Part shown: piece by piece, positions 1-10,832 of the stretch | Position numbering within the stretch: position 1 is the stretch's first letter | Layout of the letters: each line of letters begins with the position of its first letter | From: Dolomedes plantarius | Taxonomy: Eukaryota > Arthropoda > Arachnida > Araneae > Dolomedidae | Length of the DNA stretch: 64,000 bases | Assembly (NCBI GenBank): GCA_907164885.2 | Contig: OU015493.1 | Span: 121,673,693-121,737,692, forward strand | Direction: 5' to 3' | Notes under the pieces: model-generated | What the model was told of the DNA's origin: nothing | Seen by the model: only the letters and a program-made list of their open reading frames with translations | Database searches by the model: none | Translations under genes and position numbers: made by a program

Positions 1-1172
1 TAGACTTATCACATATTTTATAAAATCTTGAGTTTTAGAAAACAGAATAATGTCGTCGACGTACAGAATTAAAACAACCTTTTTCTGAAAAATATAGACA
101 CAGTTTTCCCACTGTAGTTTTTGAAAACCAAGTTCTTCCAAAACTGTATGTATTTCTAAAAACCACTCACGTCCTGACTGGTGTAAGCCGTATAAAGCCC
201 TGTTTACTTTGCAAACGTAATTAGGTTTACTTTCATCTAAAAATCCCTGGGGTTGGTACATAAAAATGCTTTGAGTTAAAGGGGCATACAAATATGCACA
301 TTTAATGTCTAATTGACAATGACACCAATTTAGTTTGCAAACTAAAATTGAAAAACAGAATCTAATAATTGAAAAATTAACAACGGGGCTAAAACCTTCG
401 CCGTAATGAATTCCCTCCTTTTGTCCAAACCCCTGTGCTACTAGTCGCGCCTTAAACCTAGCTATTTTACCTTTTGAATCTTATTTTACGGTGTAAACCC
501 AGCGACATCCAATTATTTTAGCATTTACAGGTTTAGAAACAAGGTCCCATACTTTTCGGTCATGCATGACCTTCATTTCTTCCCTCATAGCTTGATGCCA
601 TTTCTCAGCTTGGGGAGTTTTCAATTCATCATTGTAACAAGTGAGGATTTTAATTTCTAGTCATGCTTTTGATATATTGCATTCGTCTCGTTTTACCGGC
701 CCTGAATATAAATTTTTCCCACTGAAATTAAAATAGTCTTTTTCATATTCTATATTATGTAATTTACAATAGTTTTCTGCATCGTTATCAGACCTGATTC
801 TTACATTTGACCCCTCAATTCTATAGTAAATATCTGTTCGCTAACCGATTTTTCGTGGAACCATTTCGTCTTAACCATTTAATCTGATCAATGGGAATTG
901 GAGTTTTAAGCTCCGTATCGGTGCTCGATTTCTGATCTAATTCGTCAGTTTTAGTGATAATCGTTTTATCAGTTACACCAATATCGGACTCGTCTGATTA
1001 AGAATCAGTTTCTAGTTCAGTATTAACTACTACAGTTTTCTGCTGAGGGTCCAGCATAGCTCCACTGATTCACTGATCGAAACATTCGGTGAAGAACCTA
1101 ACTGGTTCTTCACCGAATGTTTCGTTGATAGTTTCCACTATTTTATGCTCAGAAAGAAGCCAAATCCTGTAA
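1..1172 (-). pseudogene. pol: Ty1/copia pol, reverse transcriptase part (cut by window edge)
   Basis: This is the downstream part of the copia element whose gag-protease-integrase ORF lies at 1390-3393. Read on the minus strand, positions 46-70 encode ILYVDDIIL, the copia reverse-transcriptase catalytic core, followed toward the window edge by more RT sequence. Between about 450 and 1170 lies the linker between integrase and RT, which contains stops and a perfect inverted repeat at 1078-1124. The rest of RT, RNase H and the 3' LTR lie outside the window. Copia pol order (integrase before RT) is followed. The copy is not functional as read, because of a frameshift at about 1390, the MITE at 1173-1358 and stops in the linker. 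Confidence 0.85.
1078..1124. repeat. Perfect 21-bp hairpin in copia linker
   Basis: Arms at 1078-1098 and 1104-1124 are exact reverse complements around a 5-base spacer (TAACT). The left arm begins CGAAACATTCGG. One arm fits the expected copia linker reading frame and the other looks like an inverted duplication of it. Confidence 0.9.
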
Positions 1173-1358
1173 GGGCCTGTTCACATAGGAGTCCGTTGCG
1201 TTGCGTTAAGGAAAAGATGACGTTGAGACTAAAATAAACCAATCATAGGCGTTAAAAATTTCATTGCTAATCGTTTGGAGGCATATGATTGGTTTATTTT
1301 AGTCTCAACGTCATCTTTTCCTTAACGCTACTCAACGGACTCCTATGTGAACAGGCCC
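1173..1358. mobile_element. 186-bp Harbinger-like MITE, copy 1
   Basis: A non-coding element with long terminal inverted repeats starting GGGCCTGTTCACATAGGA and ending with the complement. It is flanked on both sides by TAA (1170-1172 and 1359-1361). A 3-bp TWA duplication and GGG termini suit PIF/Harbinger. It sits inside the copia pol frame, which resumes on the far side, so it arrived after the copia element. Copy 2 (23579-23764) has exactly the same length but an inverted centre, and a truncated relative lies at 16463. No transposase for the family is in the window. Confidence 0.8.
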
Positions 1359-1389
1359 TAACCCTTCGTTTTTTGAGCGTAACCTACCA

Positions 1390-3393
1390 TTATGCCTTCT
1401 TGGCACGCATATCAAGTTTACGCCTCAGTTGCCTCGGCACACCTACAAAAGCAGGAGTACCAAAAGCTTTGAGGTGCTTGACTGAAGGTTTACGGCCCCC
1501 AAACAACTCAAAGGGAGTCTTTGTGAGGTTACCATGACAAACCCTATTCCATACATAGGTATGGCAAAATAAGGCTTCAGCCCAAAAACCATTCCCGAGT
1601 CCGCTGGCTTTTAACATTACCTTTATTGCATCGACTGCAGTATAGTTGTAACGCTCAGCGACCCCGTTTTGTTCTGGGGTGTAGGTGTTTGACCTTTCGG
1701 CTCGAATTCCTTGCTCTCCTAAAATGTCTTCAAATTCTGAACTACAAAACTCCAATCCATTATCCGTTCTAACACTTATAATTTCATAATTCAAAAAACG
1801 CTCTACTCTTTTCTGATAACTAGTAAAACATTTAAAAGCATCTCGCTTCTCCTTTAAGGGGTATGTAGTGACTTTCCTCGAAAAGTCATCTATTATAGAA
1901 AGAAAATATCCATAACCACCTATGGCTACATTAGGAAAAGAGCCACATAAGTCCATGTGAAGCAGCTCGAGAGGTTTTTTAGAACGAATTTTGTCAATTG
2001 GTTTAAATGATTTTCTGCGAGTTTTTGCTAACTTACAAGGTTCACAATTTAAATGGCTGTTTTTAAGATTAGGGATACCTCTAACACTTTCATTTTTGCT
2101 TGTTTGAACAATATACTTGATATTTATGTGACAATACTTGTTATGCCAAAGGTCTAAAGGATTAGTACTAGTGGTATTGAAAATTTCACGCTTTACATTT
2201 TCAGCTGGGTATACTGGATATACACAATAAAGCCCGTTTAAAAGTTTTGCTACAAATTGCTTATGACCATCTTTAGCATATACAATTATTTTCCCGTCTT
2301 TCCCGATAAATGAAGCTTTACCTTTGTCAAGTAGTGGACCTGACATGAGGTTTCGCCTCAATTTCGGCGAATATAAAACATTTAATAAATTTACAATTTC
2401 TGACTCACAATTATTAACGAATTTCAAACGGACTGTACCGGTTCCTTTAATGTTGCAGTTGACACCATCAACAGCTACGGCTATGGATGTTCCCAGTAAT
2501 GGTTTGTAGTCTAGAAGGAGGTCTTTATTGCCGCAGAAGTGCGAACTGGCAGCTGTATCCAGAATCCAGGCGGTGTTTGCATTCCCCTCTCCAGCGTTGG
2601 CTTCGGCTATGTAGCTCGTTTCAGGATCTGGAGTTCTTTTAGGCTTGAATTTTAATCGACAGTTTTTACTTGCATGTCCAGTTTTGCCACATTTGATGCA
2701 TTTTACATTTCTTTTTATGTTTTTGAAGTTTTTAGGTACTATAATGTCCTTTTTACTTGAAGTTTGTAGGGCAATAGTTTCTTGATCTTTTCTTGTCTGC
2801 TTGAGTCTGGATTCTTCTGCTAAGAGTTCTTTTAAAATCTTATCAACCTTAAAATCGTCGTCCTTCCATCTATAAATGCTTTGGACGATACCGTTAAATT
2901 CCTGTGGTAAAAATCGGATAAGTTGAAACGATTGATACCATAGCGAAATAGGCTTTCCAGTATCTTCTAACTGTTCAGCTATATCTTTAAGCCGGGCAGC
3001 ATAAAGTCCAACATCCTCATTTTCATTAATTCTGCAGCTAAAAAATTCGTCTGTCAAACCTATAGCTCTAGCCCGGGAATCCGGGCGGAAATGCTCTTTA
3101 ATTCTATTCCAGGCTTTCAGTGGGTCCTCTATATCCGATATAAGGCACTTGTACTCCTTTCCTAAGTTCAGGTAAATCAGACTGTAAGCTCTTTCAGTTC
3201 GGTTAATAAAGTCTCTTTGCTGCTTGGTCGGAATAGCTTCACCTTCTTTAGGAACGACGGTATCCGCTCGTTTCGTCTCCTTTCCTGTAACTATCCGCCA
3301 GCAATTTCTTTCCATTAACACGACTTTCATATCACATGACCACGTAGAATAGTTATTGGAGTTCAACTTCGTAATAACAGTTGCCTCTGTCAT
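1390..3393 (-). CDS. pol: Ty1/copia gag-protease-integrase polyprotein (5' part)
   Basis: A 667-residue ORF starting MTEATVITKLNSNNYSTW, a typical copia Gag start. Domains in order: Gag (UBN2-type) about residues 1-220; zinc knuckle CX2CX4HX4C (CIKCGKTGHASKNC) near 231-244; aspartic protease with DTA near 277; the GAG-pre-integrase HHCC region about 400-460; integrase core with D (HMDLCGSF) near 480, D (RTDNGLEF) near 543 and E (GVAERYN) near 579. The frame stops right after KLDMRAKKA. The next codons expected for copia continue one base out of frame, so a single-base loss probably made this stop. The MITE then interrupts the sequence 30 bases on. Gag would form the particle, while protease and integrase would mature and insert the cDNA. 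The Gag-integrase stretch is otherwise well preserved, which suggests a fairly recent insertion. Confidence 0.9.
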   Translation of the reverse strand: MTEATVITKLNSNNYSTWSCDMKVVLMERNCWRIVTGKETKRADTVVPKEGEAIPTKQQRDFINRTERAYSLIYLNLGKEYKCLISDIEDPLKAWNRIKEHFRPDSRARAIGLTDEFFSCRINENEDVGLYAARLKDIAEQLEDTGKPISLWYQSFQLIRFLPQEFNGIVQSIYRWKDDDFKVDKILKELLAEESRLKQTRKDQETIALQTSSKKDIIVPKNFKNIKRNVKCIKCGKTGHASKNCRLKFKPKRTPDPETSYIAEANAGEGNANTAWILDTAASSHFCGNKDLLLDYKPLLGTSIAVAVDGVNCNIKGTGTVRLKFVNNCESEIVNLLNVLYSPKLRRNLMSGPLLDKGKASFIGKDGKIIVYAKDGHKQFVAKLLNGLYCVYPVYPAENVKREIFNTTSTNPLDLWHNKYCHINIKYIVQTSKNESVRGIPNLKNSHLNCEPCKLAKTRRKSFKPIDKIRSKKPLELLHMDLCGSFPNVAIGGYGYFLSIIDDFSRKVTTYPLKEKRDAFKCFTSYQKRVERFLNYEIISVRTDNGLEFCSSEFEDILGEQGIRAERSNTYTPEQNGVAERYNYTAVDAIKVMLKASGLGNGFWAEALFCHTYVWNRVCHGNLTKTPFELFGGRKPSVKHLKAFGTPAFVGVPRQLRRKLDMRAKKA

Positions 3394-3890
3394 TCTTCCG
3401 AAAATAACTTACTGGCCCGCCGTCGATAAAAATTTTGAAATGCAGGTGATTCTTACGACGTGCTCACAAGCTTGATTTAAAAGCTAATAAGGGCTAAGGG
3501 TTAGGACACCTCGGCCCATAACCGTATAATATTCCGTTTCAAAAATTTAAACATGTTTAGCAGAGTAGTGGAAGAACAATAGCCCTTTAAAAGAATTATA
3601 ACATTCAGCTTTTACTTAAAACAAATGTTTATTAAAAAATCCTTCAAGAAACTTAAATCATAAAAGCATACTACAAACGAAACATCAAGTACGCGAGAGC
3701 CGTCAACTTTCGGCCAAACAGCGTTTATATATATACTACAAACAAATTTGCATAAAACTGGTCAGTAACTGCAGCTCAGTTTACCTCACGATTAATCGCC
3801 TGAAAATTACACTGCCGTCTGGCGGGGAAAAAGCTGAGCGATCAGGCGAGAGATTAACCAAGGAGGAAATGCGTATTTCCCTATCAAATC
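3394..3890 (-). repeat. copia leader, primer-binding site and probable 5' LTR
   Basis: On the minus strand 3513-3523 reads GGTTATGGGCC, the copia-type primer-binding site that pairs with an internal part of initiator Met-tRNA. The LTR should therefore lie from 3524 rightwards. A TATATATAAA promoter motif (minus strand) lies at 3724-3735. The outer LTR limit near 3890 is a guess because the partner LTR is outside the window. The leader 3394-3512 is non-coding. Confidence 0.6.
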
Positions 3891-4579
3891 GGCTGTTTTA
3901 CGCTTTGTGCGCAAACATTTGGCACAGAGTTGGCTGATTTTCGCCAAGTGCGAATGCTTTTGTACATTTCAAATTTATCTCTGGTTTGGCGATAAATATC
4001 TCACCAATATCTTTAGTTTCTACCAGACGCATGCACGTGTATATTTTTATTTCCCAGTAACTAAACATCAAAGAAAAAGGTTTGCTGATTTATGTCAGCC
4101 CTACTCTTTCTCGTAATTGTGTTTTGCGTAGTACTTAATATAAATACCTGCTTGTCATAGCATTTCTATTTTAATATTTAATTATGAATAAACCCTTTGC
4201 AGTCCTATTTTCAGTGTGACAAACAATTTCGTAAACAATAATGGAATTCTAGTTAAAAATAGGAAATCATTTACGTAAAATTTATAATGTATTAAATATT
4301 ATATAACATTTTTGTGCGATGATATTCTTTAAAAGTATTTGAACGCAAAAGATGCTAAACAATCAAATTTTAAAAAATAATTTATTACAATTACATAATA
4401 ATCACATTACATTACATTAAATAATTACATTATTATGCTACTCAATCCACTTATGTGGCAATGTTTAACTGGAGAGTTTGATTTTTCGGCGAAATGTTCT
4501 TTAAGACATTTTTCTAATACTCTCCCTGAAGTCAAAGAAAATATTTAAATGTCTGTCCTCTATTAAATCTGGTTTGTAG
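3891..4579. other. Intergenic sequence, nothing recognised
   Basis: AT-rich sequence with short random ORFs only. No repeat ends, coding similarity or RNA gene seen. Confidence 0.5.
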
Positions 4580-4651
4580 GCCCAAGGTAGCTTAGTGGTA
4601 GCGCGTCGGCTTGCAGTACTGAAGGTCCTCAGATCGAATCCCGAACGCCAT
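4580..4651 (+). mobile_element. tRNA-derived SINE head
   Basis: A tRNA-like stretch with a good A box (TAGCTTAGTGG, 4588-4598) and a B box (AGATCGAATCCC, 4631-4642) at normal tRNA spacing. It does not fold cleanly as a tRNA and runs straight into unrelated sequence, which suits a SINE whose RNA-polymerase-III promoter comes from a tRNA. A related tRNA-like head lies on the minus strand at 59478-59556. The 3' end of this copy is not defined. Confidence 0.6.
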
Positions 4652-5390
4652 TAAATACCTTCCTGTCTAGGCATGCTGCTCATAAAATCTACGAACTATC
4701 CAATTTGATCTGTAAGTTGATTGATGTACTAAATAATTACAGCATTTAATAAATGCTTTTGGAATAGAATGAGAAAATATGAAATACATCTTTAACAATT
4801 TATTTTAAAAAAGTACTTCAATTGTAAAAAAAAAGGATTTTCATAGAACATGAAAAAAATACGCAATCTTTACGGATATCTTAGAGATAAAAATAATAAT
4901 CTAAAAACAAAGGTTTAAAAAATTTATAAACAAAATAAGAAGAATTTTTAAATTCGTTTGGGGAGGCAACAACTTAATATTTAAACTACGATGCTCGTAT
5001 AAATTATGTCATGTATTCTGTTCAAGTATAACCCTCAAAGTCAAATAATAAAACAGCACCAATGCTTGTCGCAAAAAAAAGGAAAGAAAAAAAATGATTT
5101 TTCGATGTTTCTAGTGAAAAGAAGTAAGGTCTAAAATAGAAAAAACTCACATTTAATGGACAGTAATTGAAGAATCACTTGTGCTAAATAAAATCCCATT
5201 TTATCTCTTTTTTGATCGCTCCCAAAAGGTCCGTTTTCTATCCTTTCTTTTTTTTCTGTGTGTGTACGTTTTTTTATTTAATTAAAAACAAAAATTTAAA
5301 TTTAAATTCTCTTTAACTCAGCAATAATTATAGCTTAAAAACCTCAACTGACCAATTACGAGCGCACATACTCAAATTACTGATCGTCAT
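4652..5390. other. Possible SINE tail and intergenic sequence
   Basis: The first part may be the body of the SINE. The remainder is A/T-rich with homopolymer runs. No gene recognised. Confidence 0.4.
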
Positions 5391-5398
5391 CATTGGAT

Positions 5399-5606
5399 CA
5401 GGGTCCGATTAACAACGCTGGGGGCCCCTGGGCAGATGCTATTTGGGCCCCCCCCCCTTACGAATATTTATAAAAATAAGAACTATCCATGGGCTATACA
5501 TACTATTAGAAGTACTAGGTGCATACACCAAGGGGGTTTTGGGGCCCCCTAGAATCAGGGGGCCCTGGGCAAAGTCCCGATTTGCCCATGCGATAAAAAG
5601 GCCCTG
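5399..5606. mobile_element. 208-bp non-autonomous hAT MITE
   Basis: Flanked by an exact 8-bp duplication CATTGGAT at 5391-5398 and 5607-5614. Ends are CAGGGTCCGATTA and, on the opposite strand, CAGGGCCTTTTTATCG. The centre is rich in GGGGCCCC blocks. An 8-bp duplication and CAGGG termini are hAT features. The apparent ORF on the minus strand here is a by-product of the G/C blocks. Confidence 0.85.
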
Positions 5607-5614
5607 CATTGGAT

Positions 5615-6451
5615 AAGTCTTTCGCCCAGGTACTCCGAAAAGAGCCATAATGGCGGTAGTGAGTTTAAAACTTTTTAATCTTTTTTTATAGTATCCAAAC
5701 TTCAATTTTCCCACTAAAATGAACTATCATTATCTACTTCGAAAGCCAACAGGAAAATTATTCAGAAGTAATTGTGAGTGTAGGAATTTGGTATGTTTCA
5801 GTTATTAAAAGTCAGATTTTTAACTGAAATACTAGATAAATACTAGTCAATCAGAAGAACATCTATTTTTTTAAATAGTCAAAAGGAGATTTGAGAGAAA
5901 AAACACAAATTAAACATATTTCAACATTGTAAGTTTTAGTTTTCATTGATGCATGAACACATGCACATATAATCCCATACGGATCGTAATAAAACGAATG
6001 AAAAAGATGATGCTTTGAAGTGGGAAGACTTCAAAGCAACCTGCCCTCGTTTTATTAAATTAAAATTCCCGCTGAAAAAAAAGAACAAATATCGTAAGTT
6101 GTCGTCATTGCACACGGCTAACAGACACCGGAAATGAATTAATCTAAACAATCCCAAAATGATTTAGCATCTTTGGTTTAGAAGGTTACCATACAAGGGT
6201 TATCATAATTTTTTATTTCAATACACTTATCGCCTACTAGGCAACGTTTGACAAAGTCAAATTCGAAACCGAATAATATTTATTGTTTTTCTCATTAAAA
6301 ATGGCGTGTCCAGGCGTAATTTTTATCAAAAATAGCAGATTTTAAATTAACTAAAGTTTACATAGTAGGAATTTCTTTAAGTGTGGATAGGTTTCGAGTA
6401 AGCTCTCCGTAAAAAGGAGGCCATGCTAAATCTCCATAGGGTTTCCTAGTT
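5615..6451. other. Intergenic sequence, nothing recognised
   Basis: AT-rich sequence without a convincing ORF, repeat end or RNA gene. Confidence 0.5.
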
Positions 6452-6700
6452 TTGTTCTCCAAAGGTCTCCAAGATGGCCGCCTCACTCCGATGGCGTATA
6501 AAATGCTCTCAGATTACGCAAAGTCTTTAGATACGGTATCTAAACAAAGGTATATCACTAAATTAAACATTCAGATACAGCCCGGAAAGGTTCATTCAGT
6601 ATGTGACCCGTATTTATTGACAGAGGAAGACTGGAGGTAGGATATAAGACGCTGGCCTGAAGTAACTTATCCTGATATCTATACATATCTCAACATAATA
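6452..6700 (+). pseudogene. Fragment resembling the N-terminus of a YqaJ/SWIM-type arthropod transposon protein
   Basis: A 62-residue open stretch contains MAYKMLSDYAKSLD and ends DPYLLTEEDWR before a TAG. Read through, the frame goes on with RRWPEVTYPDIYTYL. The pattern DPY-L-W-WP-YPDIY-YL is one I associate with the N-terminal part of repeated arthropod proteins that also carry SWIM and YqaJ recombinase domains. Only this short piece is present and no nuclease domain follows. The assignment rests on a remembered pattern and could be wrong. A non-coding or host-exon origin cannot be excluded. Confidence 0.3.
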
Positions 6701-6720
6701 ATAATCATTCTCAACGAAAG

Positions 6721-8260
6721 AATGATTATATTCTCTAAAATCTTGCGAAATATTGAAAAAAAAGTGTTAAAATACCTGTTACATACAACTAATATGAGGA
6801 ATTTTATAAATAAACTTAAATTATTTAGCTCAAAATGAAGGTATCGTCCAAAAACACATGCAAACGCATAGGAACGGCTTCTGTTTTCTGCCACCCGATA
6901 ATCACGTGATCTATAGTAGACCGAAAACTGACGTAGCCAGTTACGTTGCGACGTTTCGTCTTATTTTTAAAATTATGCTGACGTTATTCGTTACACATTT
7001 CAATAGGTTTTAAGAGTTAAAAAATATTGGCTTTGAAGTAAAAAATCATCGAAATTTTCAACTATGGACATTAACATGAGGAGCAGTTAGTTCTGGTCTC
7101 CAAAGTGGAAAATGACTTCATATTCCGATGGTGTATATGATGGCCAGTCCTGGTATTACTCCCAAATTGCTCTTGAATTTAAGAATTTGTTTAAAAGTAA
7201 TATGGAAATATTTGCACTGGAAATAGCCAATTCGTTTCATTGCTATTAACACTTGTTTTCTGGGATAGTTTAAATACGGTATTTTAACTCTATGGTCTCT
7301 AATTCCCCCCCCCCCCCACCCCTTTTTCTATGACTGCAACTATCACGTTTATCTGATTTTTCTGATTTTACATTTTAGTAGGGAGATTACCTTTTGTTTA
7401 GTTAACTGGATATATTAATTGGAAAAATTGTTTGGATTGTTTGATAATAGTTGATAATTATATCGACTATGTATTAAGGCTGAGGTAAGATTTTGGAGCT
7501 TCAATATCATTTACTAATATTTTAAAATTCACAACGTTTAAATAATGATGGCGTACATTTGTTGCCTTTTTAAGTATTTCAAATGACAGATCATCGTTGT
7601 TTATAGAACATAAATGCTATTACTTAACAATGGAATACTATTACTTAACAACGTATTGTACTATTCAATGTTATGTCTTGTAAAAAAAGTCTACGTAATG
7701 TTTCATGGTGTAACGTAATTGTGAATGTGGATGGGTGTTTTGTGTGTTAATTATTAACAAAGAGAGGGATAAACTTTAGTATTCTTATGATGGTTAAGTT
7801 TTTTTTCTTAATTTGAGATTATTGTCTTATAAATTACTAGTTCCGTTCCCAATTTACATTATAAGAAATTTAATGAACATTTTCAATCTCTTGAGCTTCT
7901 ATTAGTTAAAAATGTATAGTCACACAGCGAAATAAATATGAAATGTATCTTTATATTGTACGTTTGTTTATTTCTACATTTTACTATAGAAAATTTGATC
8001 ACTGAAATACTTATCCATTCATTGTAAAATAAATTTGCTAGATTTATAGGATTTGTCCTTTAGTTGTGTTGTACAACCTTTTTCTTATTGACTTTAAAAA
8101 CTTAACTGCCCATTTCGTTTTTATCTTGTTTGAAATATAGCCCCAATGTCTTGTGCTGTCTGTCTTTTGCTGTAAATTCGTTTTCTCCTTGGTGATTGTT
8201 AATTTTTTTTGCTTATTTTCGTGCTTTATGTATTCAAGTGCTAAAATCTCTTTGTTGCAG
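6721..8260. other. Region upstream of UMAD1, probable promoter and 5' intron
   Basis: Positions about 6900-7000 are locally richer in CpG (ACGTAGCC, GTTGCGACGTTTCGTC) than the surroundings, which would suit a promoter. A poly-C run lies at 7304-7317. The region ends with a polypyrimidine tract and AG at 8251-8260, a good splice acceptor just before the UMAD1 start codon, so an untranslated first exon probably lies upstream. Its location is not determined. Confidence 0.35.
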
Positions 8261-8272
8261 ACAATTTAAAAG

Positions 8273-8434
8273 ATGTTTGATGTTTTTCAAAATGTTCTCT
8301 TTGGGAAAAAGAAGTCTAATACAGAATCTGAGAAGGAAAAGACTGATGCAGATGATTTTGTTGTTTTAGGGCAGACATCTAGTGAACAGGCTGCTAAAGA
8401 ATCTGATAGCAATCTAACAGATTTTCCGTTTCCT
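8273..8434 (+). CDS. UMAD1: UMAD1-like UMA-domain protein, coding exon 1
   Basis: Exon 1 encodes 54 residues, starting MFDVFQNVLFGKKK. It includes DADDFVVLGQTSSEQ, which matches the conserved acidic-hydrophobic motif near the N-terminus of UMAD1 proteins (FVLLG-T-EQ). The start is the first ATG after a splice acceptor ending at 8260. The exon ends in phase 0 after CCT, at a consensus donor GTAAGT (8435-8440). The frame joins the second exon at 10833 without a stop, giving a 138-residue protein, close to the family's usual length of about 137. UMA-domain proteins bind ESCRT-I (VPS37/TSG101 complexes) and are linked to endosomal sorting; the role of UMAD1 itself is little known. Basic residues (KKK) at 12-14 follow the hydrophobic start. 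This is the only host gene I can support in the window. Confidence 0.85.
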
Positions 8435-8872
8435 GTAAGTGCTTTATTTATTCCTATATTATAAGAGTTTTTTGTTACTAGTTTTGTAATGTGGATTTAA
8501 ACATATTATTCCAGAACTCTCCAGCTTTAAATTTAATGGTTTTTATGACTGTGTTAAAGGTATTCTCTATTAAATTGGGCAAATTAGGTATGAAGCTTTT
8601 TGTTAATTTCATCTCTTTAACTGGCATTATTATTGCTCCTTGTTATATTTTAAAACAGTCTACTGATATTGATTACACTTATAAATTTGGGATTTTTAAA
8701 GTACTTTGTTGAATCTGCAAATTCAAAAATTTATAGATTAGGAAGTTAAACTAGTTACTTAAACTTCCTAATCTCAATAAAAGATGTAGCTGAAAACTTA
8801 AGTACATGATATTTTCAGCTAAACTCCTGTTGATTTTATTAAGTTTTTATAACAGGCTCCTTTATATATATA

Positions 8873-9992
8873 CTGGTCTCCCCCGAAAAAAAGATCCCTG
8901 ACAAACTGGTCACTCGGAGAGAGTTCTTTTTTGATGAGGGGTGGAACGTTAAAGAAGCGAAGGTCAATGAGAGAGGAGATTGTCACAAAACATCTCCCAC
9001 TTTTTGCCAAATATGGGCATTTGCCCCAAGGAAGAGTCTAACAGGTGTTTTTCTGCCGATGGGCAATGGTTTACTCTAAGAAAAGGTAGTGTTTAAAATA
9101 AACAGATGGGGAGAAATGCACATCTGTAGTTAACAATTGAAAGGAAATTTTAAACACCATATTACCTATTGGAACTATTATACCTTTTGAAATATTAACT
9201 GCCTTGATGTGTTGTATAATCTGAAATGTTGAAATGCTGATTTCTTAATTCTATTTTTCAAGTTATAAATTTGCAACTAAGCAAACCATCTTTCTCGTTT
9301 TTATTAACTTTTAAACTCGCCAAAAATATGACTTTAACAAAAACCAAGTTGTGAGAAGATATTTCAAAGAGGAGGAAATTAAAGTTTGACGAAAATTATC
9401 CTTATTCAAATTACGGGAAATGGGAATAATTTTATAGTGTTGATAAAGTTAATTGTGAATTTTCATTAGACGAGCATTAGTGTAGCACAATTTAAAGGGC
9501 AGGGCCGGCCTTAAGCTGATTAGACTTATTATTGATCAGGAAAATTAAAAATATGTCTAAAATAAAATTGCTTTATCATATGTAAAAATAAGACACGAAG
9601 AGTGTAAAACATTCAGATATAGATTTCTATATGTTGGTTGAAGAAATGGAAGCATTAAAACATTCTTCCATCTTCATCTTCCTAAAGCCCATAAAAATTC
9701 TACAATCCCTCGCTACAAATGACAGCTGCTGGCTTTCCAAATGGGGACCGGGGGGGGGGGGGAGTTTTTCTAAATAAAAATTAAAACATACCTGAGATCA
9801 ACTATATCAAAGAAGAGACTTACCAGTCTTGCCATACTTGCTGTAGAGGATGAGGATATTAAAGTTTGATCAAATCATAAATGATTTTGCTGATTAAAAA
9901 AGCTAGAATTATTTGTTTATAGATATGTGTGTTCTGTAAATGAAATCTGTGTAGTCTAGCAACTTTTTACCTTTTGTTTTCTTATTAATATG

Positions 9993-10057
<65 letters not shown>

Positions 10058-10724
10058 CCAATTTCCTATTTTGTCAAGCTTTGCATTATATTTTTATCAA
10101 AAATTTTTAAAAAAGGCCTGAATATTTTTTTCAATAACTTTAAGGTCTTATATAATCATCTTATGTTTAATCCCCCATTTCTAGAACTGACAACTTATAT
10201 CCTAAAAAATGTTTTATATTTGAATTATTTATTATTGTAACAGGCCACACTTATTATTTTAAATGAAAACAAAATTACCGAAAAAGATTGTGTCTCCTTT
10301 AGCGAAAGAAAAAACTAGCAGTTACATAAACCCAAATACCCAGATCTATATATAATACCTTTCTATAATAATAAATTTTTGTATGATCCAATATTTATAA
10401 AAGTAAACATGACTCTAAATTTTATTAAGGATTTCTGAAACTCCCTCACATTACTTTGGGAAATTGTAAGTAGTATGATGGGTAAAAATTCTCAAAATAT
10501 GTTGATTACGTGAAAATAGAAATCAAACCATGCAATAGTTTTCTTAAAGCCTAAATAGTTAAAACCTTCATAATTTTCTTCATGCATAAAGAGCGATAAA
10601 TACTTTCTGTGGAAAATGGTATTGTGATATTGATTATCCCCTACCCCTCATTTTGAGGAATCTACCTCCCCAAGGCAGCAGCCCTAAAACCAGTGCCAGG
10701 TCTCTTCTGGTAGGAGGTAGACAG
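8873..10724. mobile_element. 1.85-kb TA-flanked TIR element, copy 1
   Basis: Inserted between TA dinucleotides (8871-8872 and 10725-10726). Ends are CTGGTCTCCCCC and, on the opposite strand, CTGTCTACCTCC. The element is closely similar to 57841-60723 over at least three blocks: 8885-9180 with 57860-58140, 9290-9580 with 58230-58530, and 10240-10724 with 60270-60723. A TA duplication suggests Tc1/mariner or a relative. No transposase is visible in either copy, so it is non-autonomous or of an unrecognised type. It holds a poly-G run near 9748-9761 and a CA/TA microsatellite at 9992-10055. Confidence 0.75.
9992..10055. repeat. (CA)n(TA)n microsatellite
   Basis: About 11 CA units followed by about 21 TA units, inside the TIR element in the UMAD1 intron. 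The sister copy at 57841-60723 lacks it, so it grew after the copies separated. Confidence 0.95.
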
Positions 10725-10832
10725 TACCTCTTTTAATCATTCTGGAAATTTGTTATCCTGGATAGATTGCTTTGCTTTAAATGTCCTGTAATGTTTGTTT
10801 TTAAAAATTTATAATTCTCTTTTTTTCTATAG

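Larger units (their letters stand above)
8435..10832 (+). other. UMAD1 intron (2398 bp)
   Basis: Bounded by GTAAGT at 8435 and a polypyrimidine tract with TAG at 10830-10832. About three quarters of it is a TIR element (8873-10724). Host intron sequence proper is 8435-8872 and 10727-10832. Confidence 0.85.

Noticed and set aside
1289..1537. 82-codon plus-strand ORF
   Set aside because: It crosses the MITE and the antisense of copia integrase and has no similarity of its own.
4580..4651. Functional tRNA gene
   Set aside because: A and B boxes are good but stems do not pair as a tRNA, and a related head occurs at 59478-59556, so a SINE is more likely.
5439..5714. 91-codon minus-strand ORF
   Set aside because: It lies mostly in the G/C blocks of the hAT MITE at 5399-5606 and runs across its target duplication.
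8491..8712. 73-codon hydrophobic ORF just after UMAD1 exon 1
   Set aside because: It lies in the intron, has no recognised similarity, and no splice signals join it.
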